From positions 1-64,000 of the forward strand of contig JAGFIQ010000110.1 of assembly GCA_024103495.1 (NCBI GenBank): a stretch of 64,000 nt of DNA, written 5' to 3'. Shown piece by piece: positions 50,614 to 59,170 of this stretch (within the stretch, counting starts at the first letter, position 1; each line of letters begins with the position of its first letter). The notes beneath the pieces were generated by a model. That model was not told the DNA's origin. It worked only from the letters and a program-made list of their open reading frames with translations, and did no database searches. A program made the position numbers and the translations under genes. The stretch is from Aridibacter famidurans (GTDB taxonomy: Bacteria > Acidobacteriota > Blastocatellia > Pyrinomonadales > Pyrinomonadaceae).

Positions 50614-50997
50614 TTAATCGGATCCGAGCGCTCTCGCCATCAGCTGATGAATGAGGTTGACGGCTTTCAGAGGCCTGATCATAACCTTGAAATCGACGAT
50701 CCTGCCCTCGTCGTTCCACTTGATCAGATCGACGCCGTTGACGAGCACGTGCTCGATCTCGACCTGAAACTCGAGCATTGCATCGCGCTCGCCGCGTATC
50801 TCTCGGATGTACCTGAAGGAAGGCTGTTTGAAGACGAAGAACGCGGCGGTGAGGTATTTCTTCGTTATCTCGCGTCCTGGCTGCGGAGCGTGTACGACGG
50901 GAGAATGAAAGACGACGTCTTCAGCGAGAACATCTTCGAGGCCTTCCGCATCGCCTGACTCTACAAGCTCGTGCCATTTATCGATTGGGTTTTGCAT
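50614..50997 (-). CDS. NTF2/SnoaL-like protein
   Basis: 127 residues from the ATG at 50997; the longer frame upstream is repeat sequence. IDKWHELVESGDAEGLEDVL, DVVFHSPVVHAPQPGREI and FKVMIRPLKAVNLIHQLMA fit a small NTF2-like fold. Activity unknown. It is directly upstream of the permease, so it may act on the same compound; this is a guess from position. Confidence 0.75.
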   Translation of the reverse strand: MQNPIDKWHELVESGDAEGLEDVLAEDVVFHSPVVHAPQPGREITKKYLTAAFFVFKQPSFRYIREIRGERDAMLEFQVEIEHVLVNGVDLIKWNDEGRIVDFKVMIRPLKAVNLIHQLMARALGSD

Positions 50998-51427
50998 TGG
51001 TGGATCGTGGATCGGGAATCGTGATTCGTGAATCGTGTCCGAAGCCCGACCGTTAGTGAGGGCTGCCTCGCCGGCGCCATCGGATCTCTTCGTGCCCCTC
51101 CGTGTCACTTTGTGGTTCAAAACTGCCGCAGCTTCGCGGGAACGCACAGCTGAAGCAAGGGTCCGTGCCTGGAACCAACTGCTTCAGACATTTCGCTCCT
51201 ACGGAGCTTGAATCATCTGGTCCGTGCGCTTGCTATTAACAGCGGGCGCCGATGGCGCCAAATCGCCCGACTCAGATATGTCAATCAACACAGACCTGTT
51301 GGCAGATTTCGCTTCGCTCAATGCGGGCGGGCCGCCCGCGCTCCAGTCGAACGCAACAGATTCGACAGACCCGACAGATTCGACAGACTCGAAAGACCCG
51401 ATAGACCCGACCGTCCCGACAGACCGT
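50998..51427. repeat. Spacer with GATTCGT heptamers and 9-mer array
   Basis: No gene seen. GGATCGT/GGATCGG/GAATCGT/GATTCGT/GAATCGT (51002-51036), a CTCCGTGTCACTTTGTGG arm (51099-51116), GACATTTCGCTCCTACGGAGC (51187-51207), GCGGGCGGGCCGCCCGC (51323-51339), then GATTCGACA/GACCCGACA/GATTCGACA/GACTCGAAA/GACCCGATA/GACCCGACC/GTCCCGACA (51359-51421). The last array runs to the stop of the tRNA-binding gene. Confidence 0.88.
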
Positions 51428-51793
51428 TCACCCAGCCCTTGCCCCGTTCGGCACTTCCCGCTCCGGCATCGCCAGCGCGGGGAGGATCCCGTCGGCGTAG
51501 CCTATGTCGAAAAGCATTCCCTCCGACATCTCGCCCATCATTTTTTTGGGCTCCAGATTGACCACGAACAGCGCCTGTTTGCCCTCGATCTCCTTGGGGT
51601 CTTCGCGCTCGCCCTTCATCCCCGAGAGGATGTTTCGCCGGAACGATCCGAAATCGACCGTCAGCCGCATGAGCGTTTTTGATCCTTCGACCTCTTCGAT
51701 CGAAACGATCGTCCCGACGCGTACGTCGATCTTCTCAAGGTCCCCGAACTCGATCGGAGGCTTTACTTCTGCTACTTCCATATCTTCACTCAT
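51428..51793 (-). CDS. tRNA-binding (EMAP/CsaA-like) domain protein
   Basis: 121 residues from the ATG at 51793, overlapping the amidohydrolase stop (ATGA). The OB-fold tRNA-binding domain is clear: EKIDVRVGTIVSIEEVEGSK, LTVDFGSFRRNILSGM, KQALFVVNLEPKKMMGEMS and EGMLFDIGY. Free-standing forms resemble CsaA/Trbp111 or the C-terminal domain of MetRS. It likely binds tRNA or assists protein export as CsaA does in Bacillus. It is last in a five-gene coupled operon. Confidence 0.88.
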   Translation of the reverse strand: MSEDMEVAEVKPPIEFGDLEKIDVRVGTIVSIEEVEGSKTLMRLTVDFGSFRRNILSGMKGEREDPKEIEGKQALFVVNLEPKKMMGEMSEGMLFDIGYADGILPALAMPEREVPNGARAG

Positions 51794-52803
51794 TTCATCG
51801 CCCTGCCCCTGTTGGCGAGAATTCCGTCTATTTCCGCTCGCTCGAGCGGAAGCTTGTCGCGCAGCGTCTTGCGGTATGCATCGGCCGAGAACGAAGGATG
51901 ATCGGTCCCGAACACGATCCGTTCGAGTCCCAGTTCCCGAAGGTCTGCTGCAAGGAGCTTCAGTTGTTCCTCCGTCGGGGGCTCGACCTCCTCGGAAACC
52001 TCGGTCAGTACGACGGCGCTGATCTCGAACTTCAGGTGCATCTTGCGAAGCTTGCGGTCTTCCTTGATCCGCTCGACGAACGCCCGCAGGATCTTCCTTC
52101 CCCGGTCCGAATACCCGCCCGAGCCGCCCAGGTGCGCGATGTAAACCTCCAGCTCCGGGAACGCCGCGAGCTCCTTCGCGAACGCGTTTGCCATCTCCGC
52201 AGGGCCCGCAGGGTCGTACGCGTTCAGGTGGATCATCATCGGAGCTCGTTCCTTCTCCGCCCACTTCAGCAACTGGCGCAGTTTCGCGAGATGCGATTCG
52301 TTTCCCACGCTGATTCCGGAGTTCAGCAGATGCAGTTTTACGCCCTTCATCTCCGGCTTCGCCGTGCACCGTTTGAATTCATCCAGAGCGTAATCCCTGG
52401 CAGGATTAGCGGAGCAAAATCCCACGAGTTTCTTCGGGTTCGACTTCACAATGCCGGCGACGAAGTCGTTCTCGCGCCGGACCGCCTCCAGCTCTTTTTC
52501 GGGCGTCAGCTTCAACGCTCCGAACCACTCCGAGCCGTAAAGATACGCCATCGAAAGCGCGAACGCCTTCTTCACGCGGCCTTCTGCGACATCTTTAGGT
52601 AAAGAGGTGTAGAACTCGTCTGGCCTTGAGAAAGGGATCCCGAGCGACTTCCAGTCGCGGATCAGATCGGGACTGAGGATGTGCGTGTGGTGATCGAAAA
52701 GGAGCCTGTCCTTGTCCGGAGTGCCGCTCACGAGCGGGACCGTCAGACAGACCAGCACCGCCGGGAGGAAGAACGCCAATACCTTTTTCTTGCTAGTCAT
52801 CAT
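51790..52803 (-). CDS. Exported amidohydrolase-family (TIM-barrel) protein
   Basis: 337 residues with a signal peptide (about 1-28). The metal-dependent hydrolase pattern includes LLFDHHTHIL (HxH), GVKLHLLNSG, PMMIHLNAYD, VYIAHLGGSGG and IVFGTDHPSF, giving the expected His and Asp ligands of the amidohydrolase_2 type. Substrate unknown. It overlaps the upstream membrane-protein gene by 11 bp and the downstream gene by 4 bp. Confidence 0.83.
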   Translation of the reverse strand: MMTSKKKVLAFFLPAVLVCLTVPLVSGTPDKDRLLFDHHTHILSPDLIRDWKSLGIPFSRPDEFYTSLPKDVAEGRVKKAFALSMAYLYGSEWFGALKLTPEKELEAVRRENDFVAGIVKSNPKKLVGFCSANPARDYALDEFKRCTAKPEMKGVKLHLLNSGISVGNESHLAKLRQLLKWAEKERAPMMIHLNAYDPAGPAEMANAFAKELAAFPELEVYIAHLGGSGGYSDRGRKILRAFVERIKEDRKLRKMHLKFEISAVVLTEVSEEVEPPTEEQLKLLAADLRELGLERIVFGTDHPSFSADAYRKTLRDKLPLERAEIDGILANRGRAMK

Positions 52804-53833
52804 GGGGATTGCGTACGGTCTCGAGCGCCTCTTCGAACGCCGCGGGCTCGTCCGGCGAGAATCCTATCGCCCTGAACACGGACCTGAAACCGAGGACGCC
52901 TTCGGCCTCAAGCGTTTCATTCAGAACAATCCAGTGCGAAGGCTCGCCAAAGAGCGCGGCCGAGACGAAAGGGCCGTCCGAGGGTTTCTCGCGCTCGATA
53001 CGATCGACCACATCGATCGGGATCTCGACGTCGTAACGGAGACCCGCCTTGATCAGGATCGAGTCGCGCGTGACCAGAACCGGCCTAAGCACGCTCGCCC
53101 GAAGATCCGCCAGGATCCACAACCCGCCGTAGATCGAGAGCACGGTGGTCACCCACGCCACCGGCGCGCTCCAAAGCGAGATCACGTAATGCATTACCAC
53201 GGTTTCCGCCGCGACAAGGAACAGGAGCACGAGAGTGATCGCGACCTGCCCGGACCTCCTGTGATAGGTGAAAGCCGCCGCCCTTTCGGGAACGCTCGGG
53301 CGCGATCGCCAGGAGAAGAGCGAGTAGTAGAACACCGCGAGTTCCGTCCCGGCAAACGAACCGAGCCGGCGGTTTCCGACCGTTTCTCCGGCGATCCGCC
53401 GTAGGCGCGACAGAGGGTCTTCCAACTCATTCCCCGGCGCCTTCGCCGCCTTCCAGACCTTGCGTGCGATCCAGACCACGATCGCGACCTCGAAGACAAC
53501 GGCTCCCGCTTCGGCGATCAGAAGCGGTGAACGATGTCCTTCCGGAAGAACGAGATACGCGATCAGCCATCCGGCGCCGATGACCGGAGCGAAAGCGGGG
53601 AGGGATAGGCCGTAGCGTCTGAAGACCAGGAAATAGAACGCCAGGGGGACCGTGATCAAAAGATCGATCGCCACGGCGGCGGCAAGCAGATCGGGCTGCG
53701 GGACCGAAGGGATCCAGGCGGAAGCGACAAGCGCTACCGCCGCGACGACCGCCGCGAAGAGCCCGAAGATCGCCAAAGACGTCCGCCGGTCGGTGACGGT
53801 TCTCAGAAATAGCGATCCGTTCTCCGCACTCAT
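52793..53833 (-). CDS. Multi-pass membrane protein with C-terminal PH-like domain
   Basis: 346 residues, family not recognised. About six hydrophobic segments (around 19-41, 48-70, 79-97, 103-122, 195-213, 219-241) are followed by a soluble domain with VTRDSILIKAGLRYDVEIPI, which resembles bacterial PH-type domains. Its ATG overlaps the stop of a 59-codon gene (ATGA). Confidence 0.65.
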   Translation of the reverse strand: MSAENGSLFLRTVTDRRTSLAIFGLFAAVVAAVALVASAWIPSVPQPDLLAAAVAIDLLITVPLAFYFLVFRRYGLSLPAFAPVIGAGWLIAYLVLPEGHRSPLLIAEAGAVVFEVAIVVWIARKVWKAAKAPGNELEDPLSRLRRIAGETVGNRRLGSFAGTELAVFYYSLFSWRSRPSVPERAAAFTYHRRSGQVAITLVLLFLVAAETVVMHYVISLWSAPVAWVTTVLSIYGGLWILADLRASVLRPVLVTRDSILIKAGLRYDVEIPIDVVDRIEREKPSDGPFVSAALFGEPSHWIVLNETLEAEGVLGFRSVFRAIGFSPDEPAAFEEALETVRNPHDD

Positions 53834-54009
53834 TTTCCCTTCCTAATCTTCATCGTCAGCCCGGCGAACACAGAGACTATCCCAATCACAACCAGCACAA
53901 GGCCCGCCAGAGAGACGGCCGCGTTATCGGATCGTAACAGCACTATCCCGATCGCGCCCGCCAGCGTCCCTCCGAGTAAAAGCCTGTCGTGGAGCCTCGG
54001 AACTATCAT
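53830..54009 (-). CDS. Small two-helix membrane protein (59 residues)
   Basis: Too short for usual cutoffs, but well supported: its ATG overlaps the stop of the D-aminoacylase-like gene (ATGA at 54006-54009) and its own TGA overlaps the next ATG (53830-53833). The sequence starts MIVPRLHDRLLLGGTLAGAI and ends GLTMKIRKGK, with two hydrophobic segments (about 10-25 and 31-51). The role is unknown; the double coupling argues for a real gene. Confidence 0.75.
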   Translation of the reverse strand: MIVPRLHDRLLLGGTLAGAIGIVLLRSDNAAVSLAGLVLVVIGIVSVFAGLTMKIRKGK

Positions 54010-55531
54010 CTCCTGTACTTGCCCAAAAGAGGCCGCCCGGGAAACACGTTCTCGACCGATGTTCCGTCCTTGACGACGAATGTCCCGTTCACGATCACGT
54101 GCTTCACGCCGGTTGAGAAAGACAGGTCCTTTTCAAACGTGGCGGTATCGATGATCGTATCGGGATCGAAGATCGTTATGTCCGCGTCAGCGCCGACCTG
54201 TATCCGGCCCTTAAGTTTCGCCGCGGTAGCGACCTTCTCCAGGCGTTTTGCCGGCATTATCGTCATCTTCGCCAGCGCTTCCTTCAGCGAAAGCGCTTTC
54301 TGCTCGCGGACGTACCTCCCGAGCACACGCGAAAAGGTCCCGGCCGAACGAGGATGCGCTCCCGGCGCGTACGGCATTCCGTCGGACGCTATCATCGTGA
54401 ACGGGGCCTTTATCCCTTTTTCGATCCATTCCGGTTTCATCAGGTGAATGATCACGACGCCGCCCTGTTCGCGATACTTCTTGAATGTCTCCTCGGTAAG
54501 ACGCTCGCCGGTGTCCTGCCATTGGAGATCGCCGTAGGAAATACCCATACGCTGCTGCCAGCCTTCGTCGAACAGACTCGATTCGAGGCTGGTCGACGCG
54601 GCGGTATACGGATAGAGCTCGGTCGTGATGTCGAGCCCGCGCACCTGCGCCGCCTTGACCATCGCCAGTGATGTGTCGATCTCGCCGAGCGAGACAGAGT
54701 TTATGTGAACGATGTGAAGCGACGTTCCGTTTACCACGGCATCGGCGATGGCTTCCTTGATGGCGCCAATGTTGATGCCTCGGACGTGGGTGAAGATCAC
54801 GCTGTCCATTTCAGCGGCGCATTTGTAAAGCTCGAATACCTCTCCTCGGGTGGCGCCCGGAAAATATCCGATCGGAAGGCCTACCCCGAGCGCCCCGGCC
54901 TCGAGTTCGGTCCGGATTCCGCTGCACATCCCGGGTATCTCATCTGCGGTTAGCGATTCGTAATTTGACCGCCCGTAGCCGCGAAGATAGGTCCGGCTTT
55001 CTCGCTTTCCCAACCATCTGTCTGCACTACCCTTCTCAGTGCCGCCGCCTGTTCAGCGTACTTCTTCATCGCCAGCCAGCGGGCATCGCCGTGCGCGGCC
55101 GACGCGCCGTAATTTATCAGGGACTTTCCGCGCTTCAGCTCGATCCATTCGCGTACAAAAGAATATCCGCCTTCAAGTTCGAGCGCGGTCGTTACTCCGT
55201 CGTGCGCCTGATACTCGTTCGCCTGATTGGTCTGGCCGTGCGCGTGAAGATCGATGAATCCGGGCGAGACGACGAGCCCGGAGACGTCGACGACCTCTTT
55301 TCCCTGAAGCTCACTTGTTGAGATCTCGGCGATCCGGTCACCGCGGATTCCTACGTTCCGCACAGCGTCGAGCCCGGTCTCGGGATCGATCACGCGCCCG
55401 CCTTTGAGGACGATGTCATAGGTTTCGGAGGCCTCGGCGGAAACGGACGCGGGCCCGCTTCCGTTCAAAGCGACAAAGACAAAGATGGACAGAAAAAGAA
55501 TTGTGCCGAAAATCTTTCGACCTAGATGCAT
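54006..55531 (-). pseudogene. N-acyl-D-amino-acid deacylase-like amidohydrolase, frameshifted
   Basis: The 5' frame (55531-54950) codes a signal peptide and the start of an amidohydrolase: DIVLKGGRVIDPETGLDAV and SPGFIDLHAHGQTNQ with the HxH metal motif. It stops at 54950. The 3' frame (from about 55013 to 54006) continues with YESLTADEIPGM, GVGLPIGYFPGATRGEVFEL, SLHIVHINSVSLGEID and KLKGRIQVGADADITIFDP. The joint needs a -1 shift near 54950-54990. It may be a sequencing error, a true pseudogene, or recoding; no classical slippery heptamer is visible. Confidence 0.82.
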
Positions 55532-56184
55532 ACCGATCTCCTTTGAAGGGATTGGGGGGTGTCGTGGGGATTATAACCTTAAAGGAGTCAGGTGTCAGAG
55601 GATTGTGCTCGGATCTCGACAGACTCGATTTACCCCGAAGGCGTATCGGATGTTAGCCCGGGGCAAGCCGCAGGCGCAGCCCCGGGAAAAGACGTCCCAC
55701 AAACCCCTCGCCGCGTAGCGGCGCCATCGGAACCCGGAGCTCCAGCGACGGGCGAAACGGAACGCACGTGTCCCGCGTGCATCGGACGCGAAGCGGCCGC
55801 GATGTCCGATAAGCTTTAGCTTGTCGCCCGCCGCAAGGCGGGATCTGTCCTGTCGCCGCTAAAGCGGCTCCCTATCTTTGGAGAGGGTACCTTTTCAACA
55901 GACATCTCCGGCCGCTTTAACGGCGGCACGTGTCAGAAGCCCAAGCGTCAGCGCGGGCTACCGTGAGTACTGAGAAGAAAAGACTGAGAACTGGGACCTG
56001 CCACACGTTGATACCTGATCATCGGGACCCAACCACTGACGGTAGCCCTCCCTCACGGTCGGGCTACGGACACGGCCGATTCGCGCCAGACGCAGGCGAG
56101 GCCGCCTGCGCTCCAGTCAAAACGGCCCGACTCATCTCTCAACACTCATTACTCGGCGCTCATTTCTCAGCACTCATCACCTGC
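55532..56184. repeat. 653-bp spacer with CCCGGGG hairpins and TACTGAG/ACTCATC heptamers
   Basis: No gene seen. AGCCCGGGG...CCCCGGG (55657-55685) and a CCGCGTAGCGG palindrome (55711-55721) are followed by GCCGCTAAAGCGGC (55856-55869) and CCGCTTTAACGGCGG. TACTGAG/AAGAAAA/GACTGAG/AACTGGG (55967-55994) and ACTCATC/TCTCAAC/ACTCATT/ACTCGGC/GCTCATT/TCTCAGC/ACTCATC (56130-56178) are heptamer arrays. Confidence 0.85.
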
Positions 56185-56442
56185 CTACCCCCCTCGCTTG
56201 CGCTCGGGGTTCCGATTCTTCATCCCTCCGGGCTCCGGCGCCCCGTATTCCGCCTTGTACTCAGCGAACATTTTCTCGACCTCGTCCGCGTCGGCGATCC
56301 GGTCGAAATTCTCGAAAATGAAGGTCAGAAGGTAATTGTTTCCGTAACCGTACTTCTCGCTCAGCTTACGCAGCCGGTCGTACGCCTTCTCGGACATCGC
56401 AGCGTTGAATCGTTTTGGAAGGGGCAATCGTTTTGCAGCCAT
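56185..56442 (-). CDS. Small RHH-like protein with repeat-encoded tail
   Basis: 85 residues. The N-terminal part LPLPKRFNAAMSEKAYDRL followed by a predicted two-helix region resembles a ribbon-helix-helix or MetJ/Arc-type DNA-binding fold, though this is tentative. The last nine residues RNPERKRGG and the stop are coded by the common CCCCTCGCTTGCGCTCGGGG repeat, so the original C-terminus has likely been replaced. It follows the ZIP gene by 30 bp. Confidence 0.6.
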   Translation of the reverse strand: MAAKRLPLPKRFNAAMSEKAYDRLRKLSEKYGYGNNYLLTFIFENFDRIADADEVEKMFAEYKAEYGAPEPGGMKNRNPERKRGG

Positions 56443-56472
56443 AGTTTAAGTCTCACTGGTCCTGGGTCAATG

Positions 56473-57246
56473 CTATCCCAGCGTCGCGTCCAGGAACATC
56501 ATAAACACAAATCCTATCAGCAGGCTGAAGGTCGCGACGTTGGCAAATCTCGAGCGGTGGGTTTCCGGGATGATCTCGTGGCTGATGATGAACAGCATCG
56601 CGCCCGCCGCAAAAGCCAGTGAGAAAGGGAGGACCGGACCCGAGAACGACGCGGCGACACTGCCGACCAATCCTCCGACCGGCTCCGCGAGGCCGGTCAG
56701 GGATCCGACCAGGAAGGACTTCATCTTCGTATATCCGACGGCGAGCATCGAGACCGAAACCGCAAGACCCTCCGGAATGTTCTGAATTCCTATGCCCGTC
56801 GCGAGCGTCGTGCCGTTCGCAACATCGCCCCCTGCGAACCCTACTCCGACGGCCATTCCCTCGGGGAAGTTATGGATCGTGATCGCGATGATGAACAGCC
56901 AGATCCGGCTCAGCGTCTCGGAGTCCGGACCCTGGTGCCCGAGTCGAAAGTGCTCGTGAGGCAGAACCTGGTTCATCAGGTAAAGTCCCGCCGCCCCCGC
57001 CAGGACACCTGCGATCACGACTCCTACCGCAATGTAACTATTCTCAAAGTACTTTTCCCCGTACTCGATCCCGGGAAGCAGAAGCGAAAAAAAAGATGCG
57101 GCGAGCATTATGCCGGCCGCGAAGCTGAGCAGGCCGTCCTCAAGTTTCTCGGAGAGCCTTCGGATGAAGAAGACGCCAAGCGCCCCGACTCCCGTGAGGG
57201 CGCCAGCGATAAGGCTTCCCACAAATCCAAGCCAGATGACGTTCAT
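56473..57246 (-). CDS. ZIP family metal transporter (GufA-like)
   Basis: 257 residues with eight hydrophobic segments. The metal-path helices read ITIHNFPEGMAVGVGF (H125, E129) and GIQNIPEGLAVSVSM, then GLAEPVGGLVG. A His-rich loop (LPHEHFRLGHQG) lies between helices 3 and 4. It likely imports Zn2+ or related divalent cations. Its ATG overlaps the stop of the glycosyltransferase gene (ATGA)? The reverse is seen: this gene starts at 57246 and the glycosyltransferase ends at 57243, so they are coupled. Confidence 0.9.
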   Translation of the reverse strand: MNVIWLGFVGSLIAGALTGVGALGVFFIRRLSEKLEDGLLSFAAGIMLAASFFSLLLPGIEYGEKYFENSYIAVGVVIAGVLAGAAGLYLMNQVLPHEHFRLGHQGPDSETLSRIWLFIIAITIHNFPEGMAVGVGFAGGDVANGTTLATGIGIQNIPEGLAVSVSMLAVGYTKMKSFLVGSLTGLAEPVGGLVGSVAASFSGPVLPFSLAFAAGAMLFIISHEIIPETHRSRFANVATFSLLIGFVFMMFLDATLG

Positions 57247-58022
57247 TCCCGGCCCTCTTCGTCGCTGCCTTCATCCGCCCTCTGTTTTTCCCAGATAAAG
57301 GCAGATCTAAGGAACACGCTGTATGACCTGAAGTAGGCGATCAGCAACCCTTGAAGGCCGTCGAGGAAACCGAGCTTAAAAAAATATGACTCGACAAAAG
57401 CGGCAGGGGGCTTGAAAACGAAGTCACCCCAACCTGCGCGAGCGCCCTTTTCATACCTGAAGGCAGCCGCGAGCCCGGAGTATTTCGCTATCACGTCATG
57501 ATGTTCCCTTAGGTTTCTTCGCGTAAAGTGAAGAAGCTCGCCCCCCAGGGTTTCCGGCCGCCCTTCTATCTTCACGCTCTCGTGAACGATGTGATCGCCC
57601 CATCTACTCGCTGACTTACGGTAAAACCGCATCACCCTATCGGGATACCAGCCTGAATGCCTGATCCAGCGGCCCATATACCACGGCTTCCGGCCGATCA
57701 AAAAACCGTTTGGGAGGTCTTCGGGATCGCGATCCCTTAGCGCGAGTATCGAATCCCGGAGCTCCGGAGTCACTCTCTCGTCGGCGTCGATCCAGAGGAC
57801 CCAGTCGTTTGAGGTCTTCGAGTCGGCGAACTCGTGCTGAAGTTTGAAGTTGATGAACTCGTTGAAAAAGATCTTATCTGTGAAACCGCGCGCGACCTCG
57901 ACCGTACCGTCGGTGGAGTAGGAATCCACGATCACGATCTCGTCCGCCCACTCTACGGTTTCGCAGGCCCCGGCGATGTTGTCTTCTTCGTTGAAGACAA
58001 TGATCTTGGCTGAGATCTTCAT
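57243..58022 (-). CDS. Family 2 glycosyltransferase (WaaE/KdtX-like)
   Basis: 259 residues. GT2 fold: KISAKIIVFNEEDNIAGAC, IVIVDSYSTDGTVEVAR, and the DxD motif WVLWIDADERVTPEL, then GFLIGRKPWYMGRWIRHSGW. The resemblance to WaaE suggests a sugar transfer to an LPS core or other envelope glycan. The C-terminal half has a hydrophobic segment near residues 205-240, so it may be membrane-associated. It starts a three-gene operon with ZIP and the small protein. Confidence 0.88.
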   Translation of the reverse strand: MKISAKIIVFNEEDNIAGACETVEWADEIVIVDSYSTDGTVEVARGFTDKIFFNEFINFKLQHEFADSKTSNDWVLWIDADERVTPELRDSILALRDRDPEDLPNGFLIGRKPWYMGRWIRHSGWYPDRVMRFYRKSASRWGDHIVHESVKIEGRPETLGGELLHFTRRNLREHHDVIAKYSGLAAAFRYEKGARAGWGDFVFKPPAAFVESYFFKLGFLDGLQGLLIAYFRSYSVFLRSAFIWEKQRADEGSDEEGRE

Positions 58023-58381
58023 GGGGAAAAGAATACAGGAGACAGGAGGCAGAAGACAGGAGACAGGAGTGTCAGAAGCCCGAGCGTAAGCAAGGGCTAC
58101 GGTCGAGTACTGAGGAGCAAGGACTGAGGACTGAGGAATGCCGCGGCTTCGCCACTGTGATGTGCGGAAAGGCTCGCCTTTCCGGCGGCCGGCAGAATAA
58201 ATTTCCCGCGGAGGCTCAGCCTCCGCGGGGCTCTCAAAGAACCTGTTCCCGGTAAGCCGCAGGCTTACCGCACATCACGGCGGCGGAGCCGCAAGATACG
58301 GGCGAACGTTGGACCTTGAACCTGGAACCGCGGCCCGCCTGACGGCGGGCGACAAGCTGAAGTATATCGGACACCGCTCAC
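58023..58381. repeat. Spacer with CAGGAGA and GACTGAG heptamers and palindromes
   Basis: No gene seen. CAGGAGA/CAGGAGG/CAGAAGA/CAGGAGA/CAGGAGT (58036-58070) and TACTGAG/GAGCAAG/GACTGAG/GACTGAG (58108-58135) are heptamer arrays. GGAAAGGCTCGCCTTTCC (58166-58183), CGCGGAGGCTCAGCCTCCGCG (58209-58229) and GGTAAGCCGCAGGCTTACC (58251-58269) are palindromes. GGTGAGC/GGTGTCC (58371-58384) abuts the dioxygenase stop. Confidence 0.87.
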
Positions 58382-59170
58382 CTAAACCCTCTTGATCCCT
58401 ATCCTTGCCGAGACCTCGATCGGACCTTTCTCATTCCATTTTGGACGAAGCATCAGTCCTTTCGCTTCCGGCGTTTCACTCATCACCACGTCATTCGACG
58501 GTACGTACGGGCTGTCTCCGTACTTGATGTAAGGCTCTTGCGAGGTATAGACCTTCGTGCACACCGCAGGGTCGAGGTAGAGCTGGCTTGCCAACTGGGT
58601 CCGGTCTTCCGTAAGGATCTTGAAATGGATATGAGGCGTGCGCGGTTCGTACCATCCGGGGAAGATGGTGGTGAACTCTACAACCCCCTCTTGGTCGGTC
58701 TTTTGCGATCCTCGAAGGTATCGCTTCTCGGTCACGGGTTCTACGTGGCTGTCCCCGACGCCTGCGAACATCAGCGTGCCAAACGGGTCATGCGCGAGGT
58801 CTTCCGGATAGCCGCTGTATCGGCCTTCCGCGTCGCAATGCCAGACCTCGACGACCGCTCCCTCGAACGGCGTACAGCCGTCGGCCTCAAGTACCTGCAT
58901 CTTCAGCTTCATCTCTTTACCTATCCGGTCTTCCCTTATGTCGGACCTAATCGGCGACGCGATGAAGTAAGGCCCCTCTGTCTGCGATGCGGTCAGGACG
59001 CAATCGGCGCCGCCGACCGCCGGCGCGTCCGTAAGGGCCGAAGTATCGGCCGAGACAAAGCCTAGCAATGACCGGATGATGCTGTTCCTGCCTAACCACA
59101 AGCCCGCGCCGCCGACGCCGATGACGCCAAGAGAACCGAGAATGAAATTCCTGCGAGTCGTTTTCTTCAT
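58382..59170 (-). CDS. Tat-exported intradiol ring-cleavage dioxygenase
   Basis: 262 residues with a twin-arginine signal (TTRRNFILGSLGVIGVGG). TASQTEGPYFI is the standard N-terminal motif of protocatechuate 3,4-dioxygenase relatives. Iron ligands fit Y118, Y174, H180 and H182 (RYSGYPED, GWYEPRTPHIHFK). It would open catechol-type rings between the hydroxyls, outside the cytoplasm. No other aromatic catabolic genes are near, so a housekeeping or defence role against aromatic compounds is possible. Confidence 0.88.
   Translation of the reverse strand: MKKTTRRNFILGSLGVIGVGGAGLWLGRNSIIRSLLGFVSADTSALTDAPAVGGADCVLTASQTEGPYFIASPIRSDIREDRIGKEMKLKMQVLEADGCTPFEGAVVEVWHCDAEGRYSGYPEDLAHDPFGTLMFAGVGDSHVEPVTEKRYLRGSQKTDQEGVVEFTTIFPGWYEPRTPHIHFKILTEDRTQLASQLYLDPAVCTKVYTSQEPYIKYGDSPYVPSNDVVMSETPEAKGLMLRPKWNEKGPIEVSARIGIKRV

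Noticed and set aside
54950-55013. Programmed -1 frameshift in the D-aminoacylase-like gene
   Set aside because: No X XXY YYZ heptamer in the correct frame was found, and no obvious downstream structure; error or mutation is simpler.
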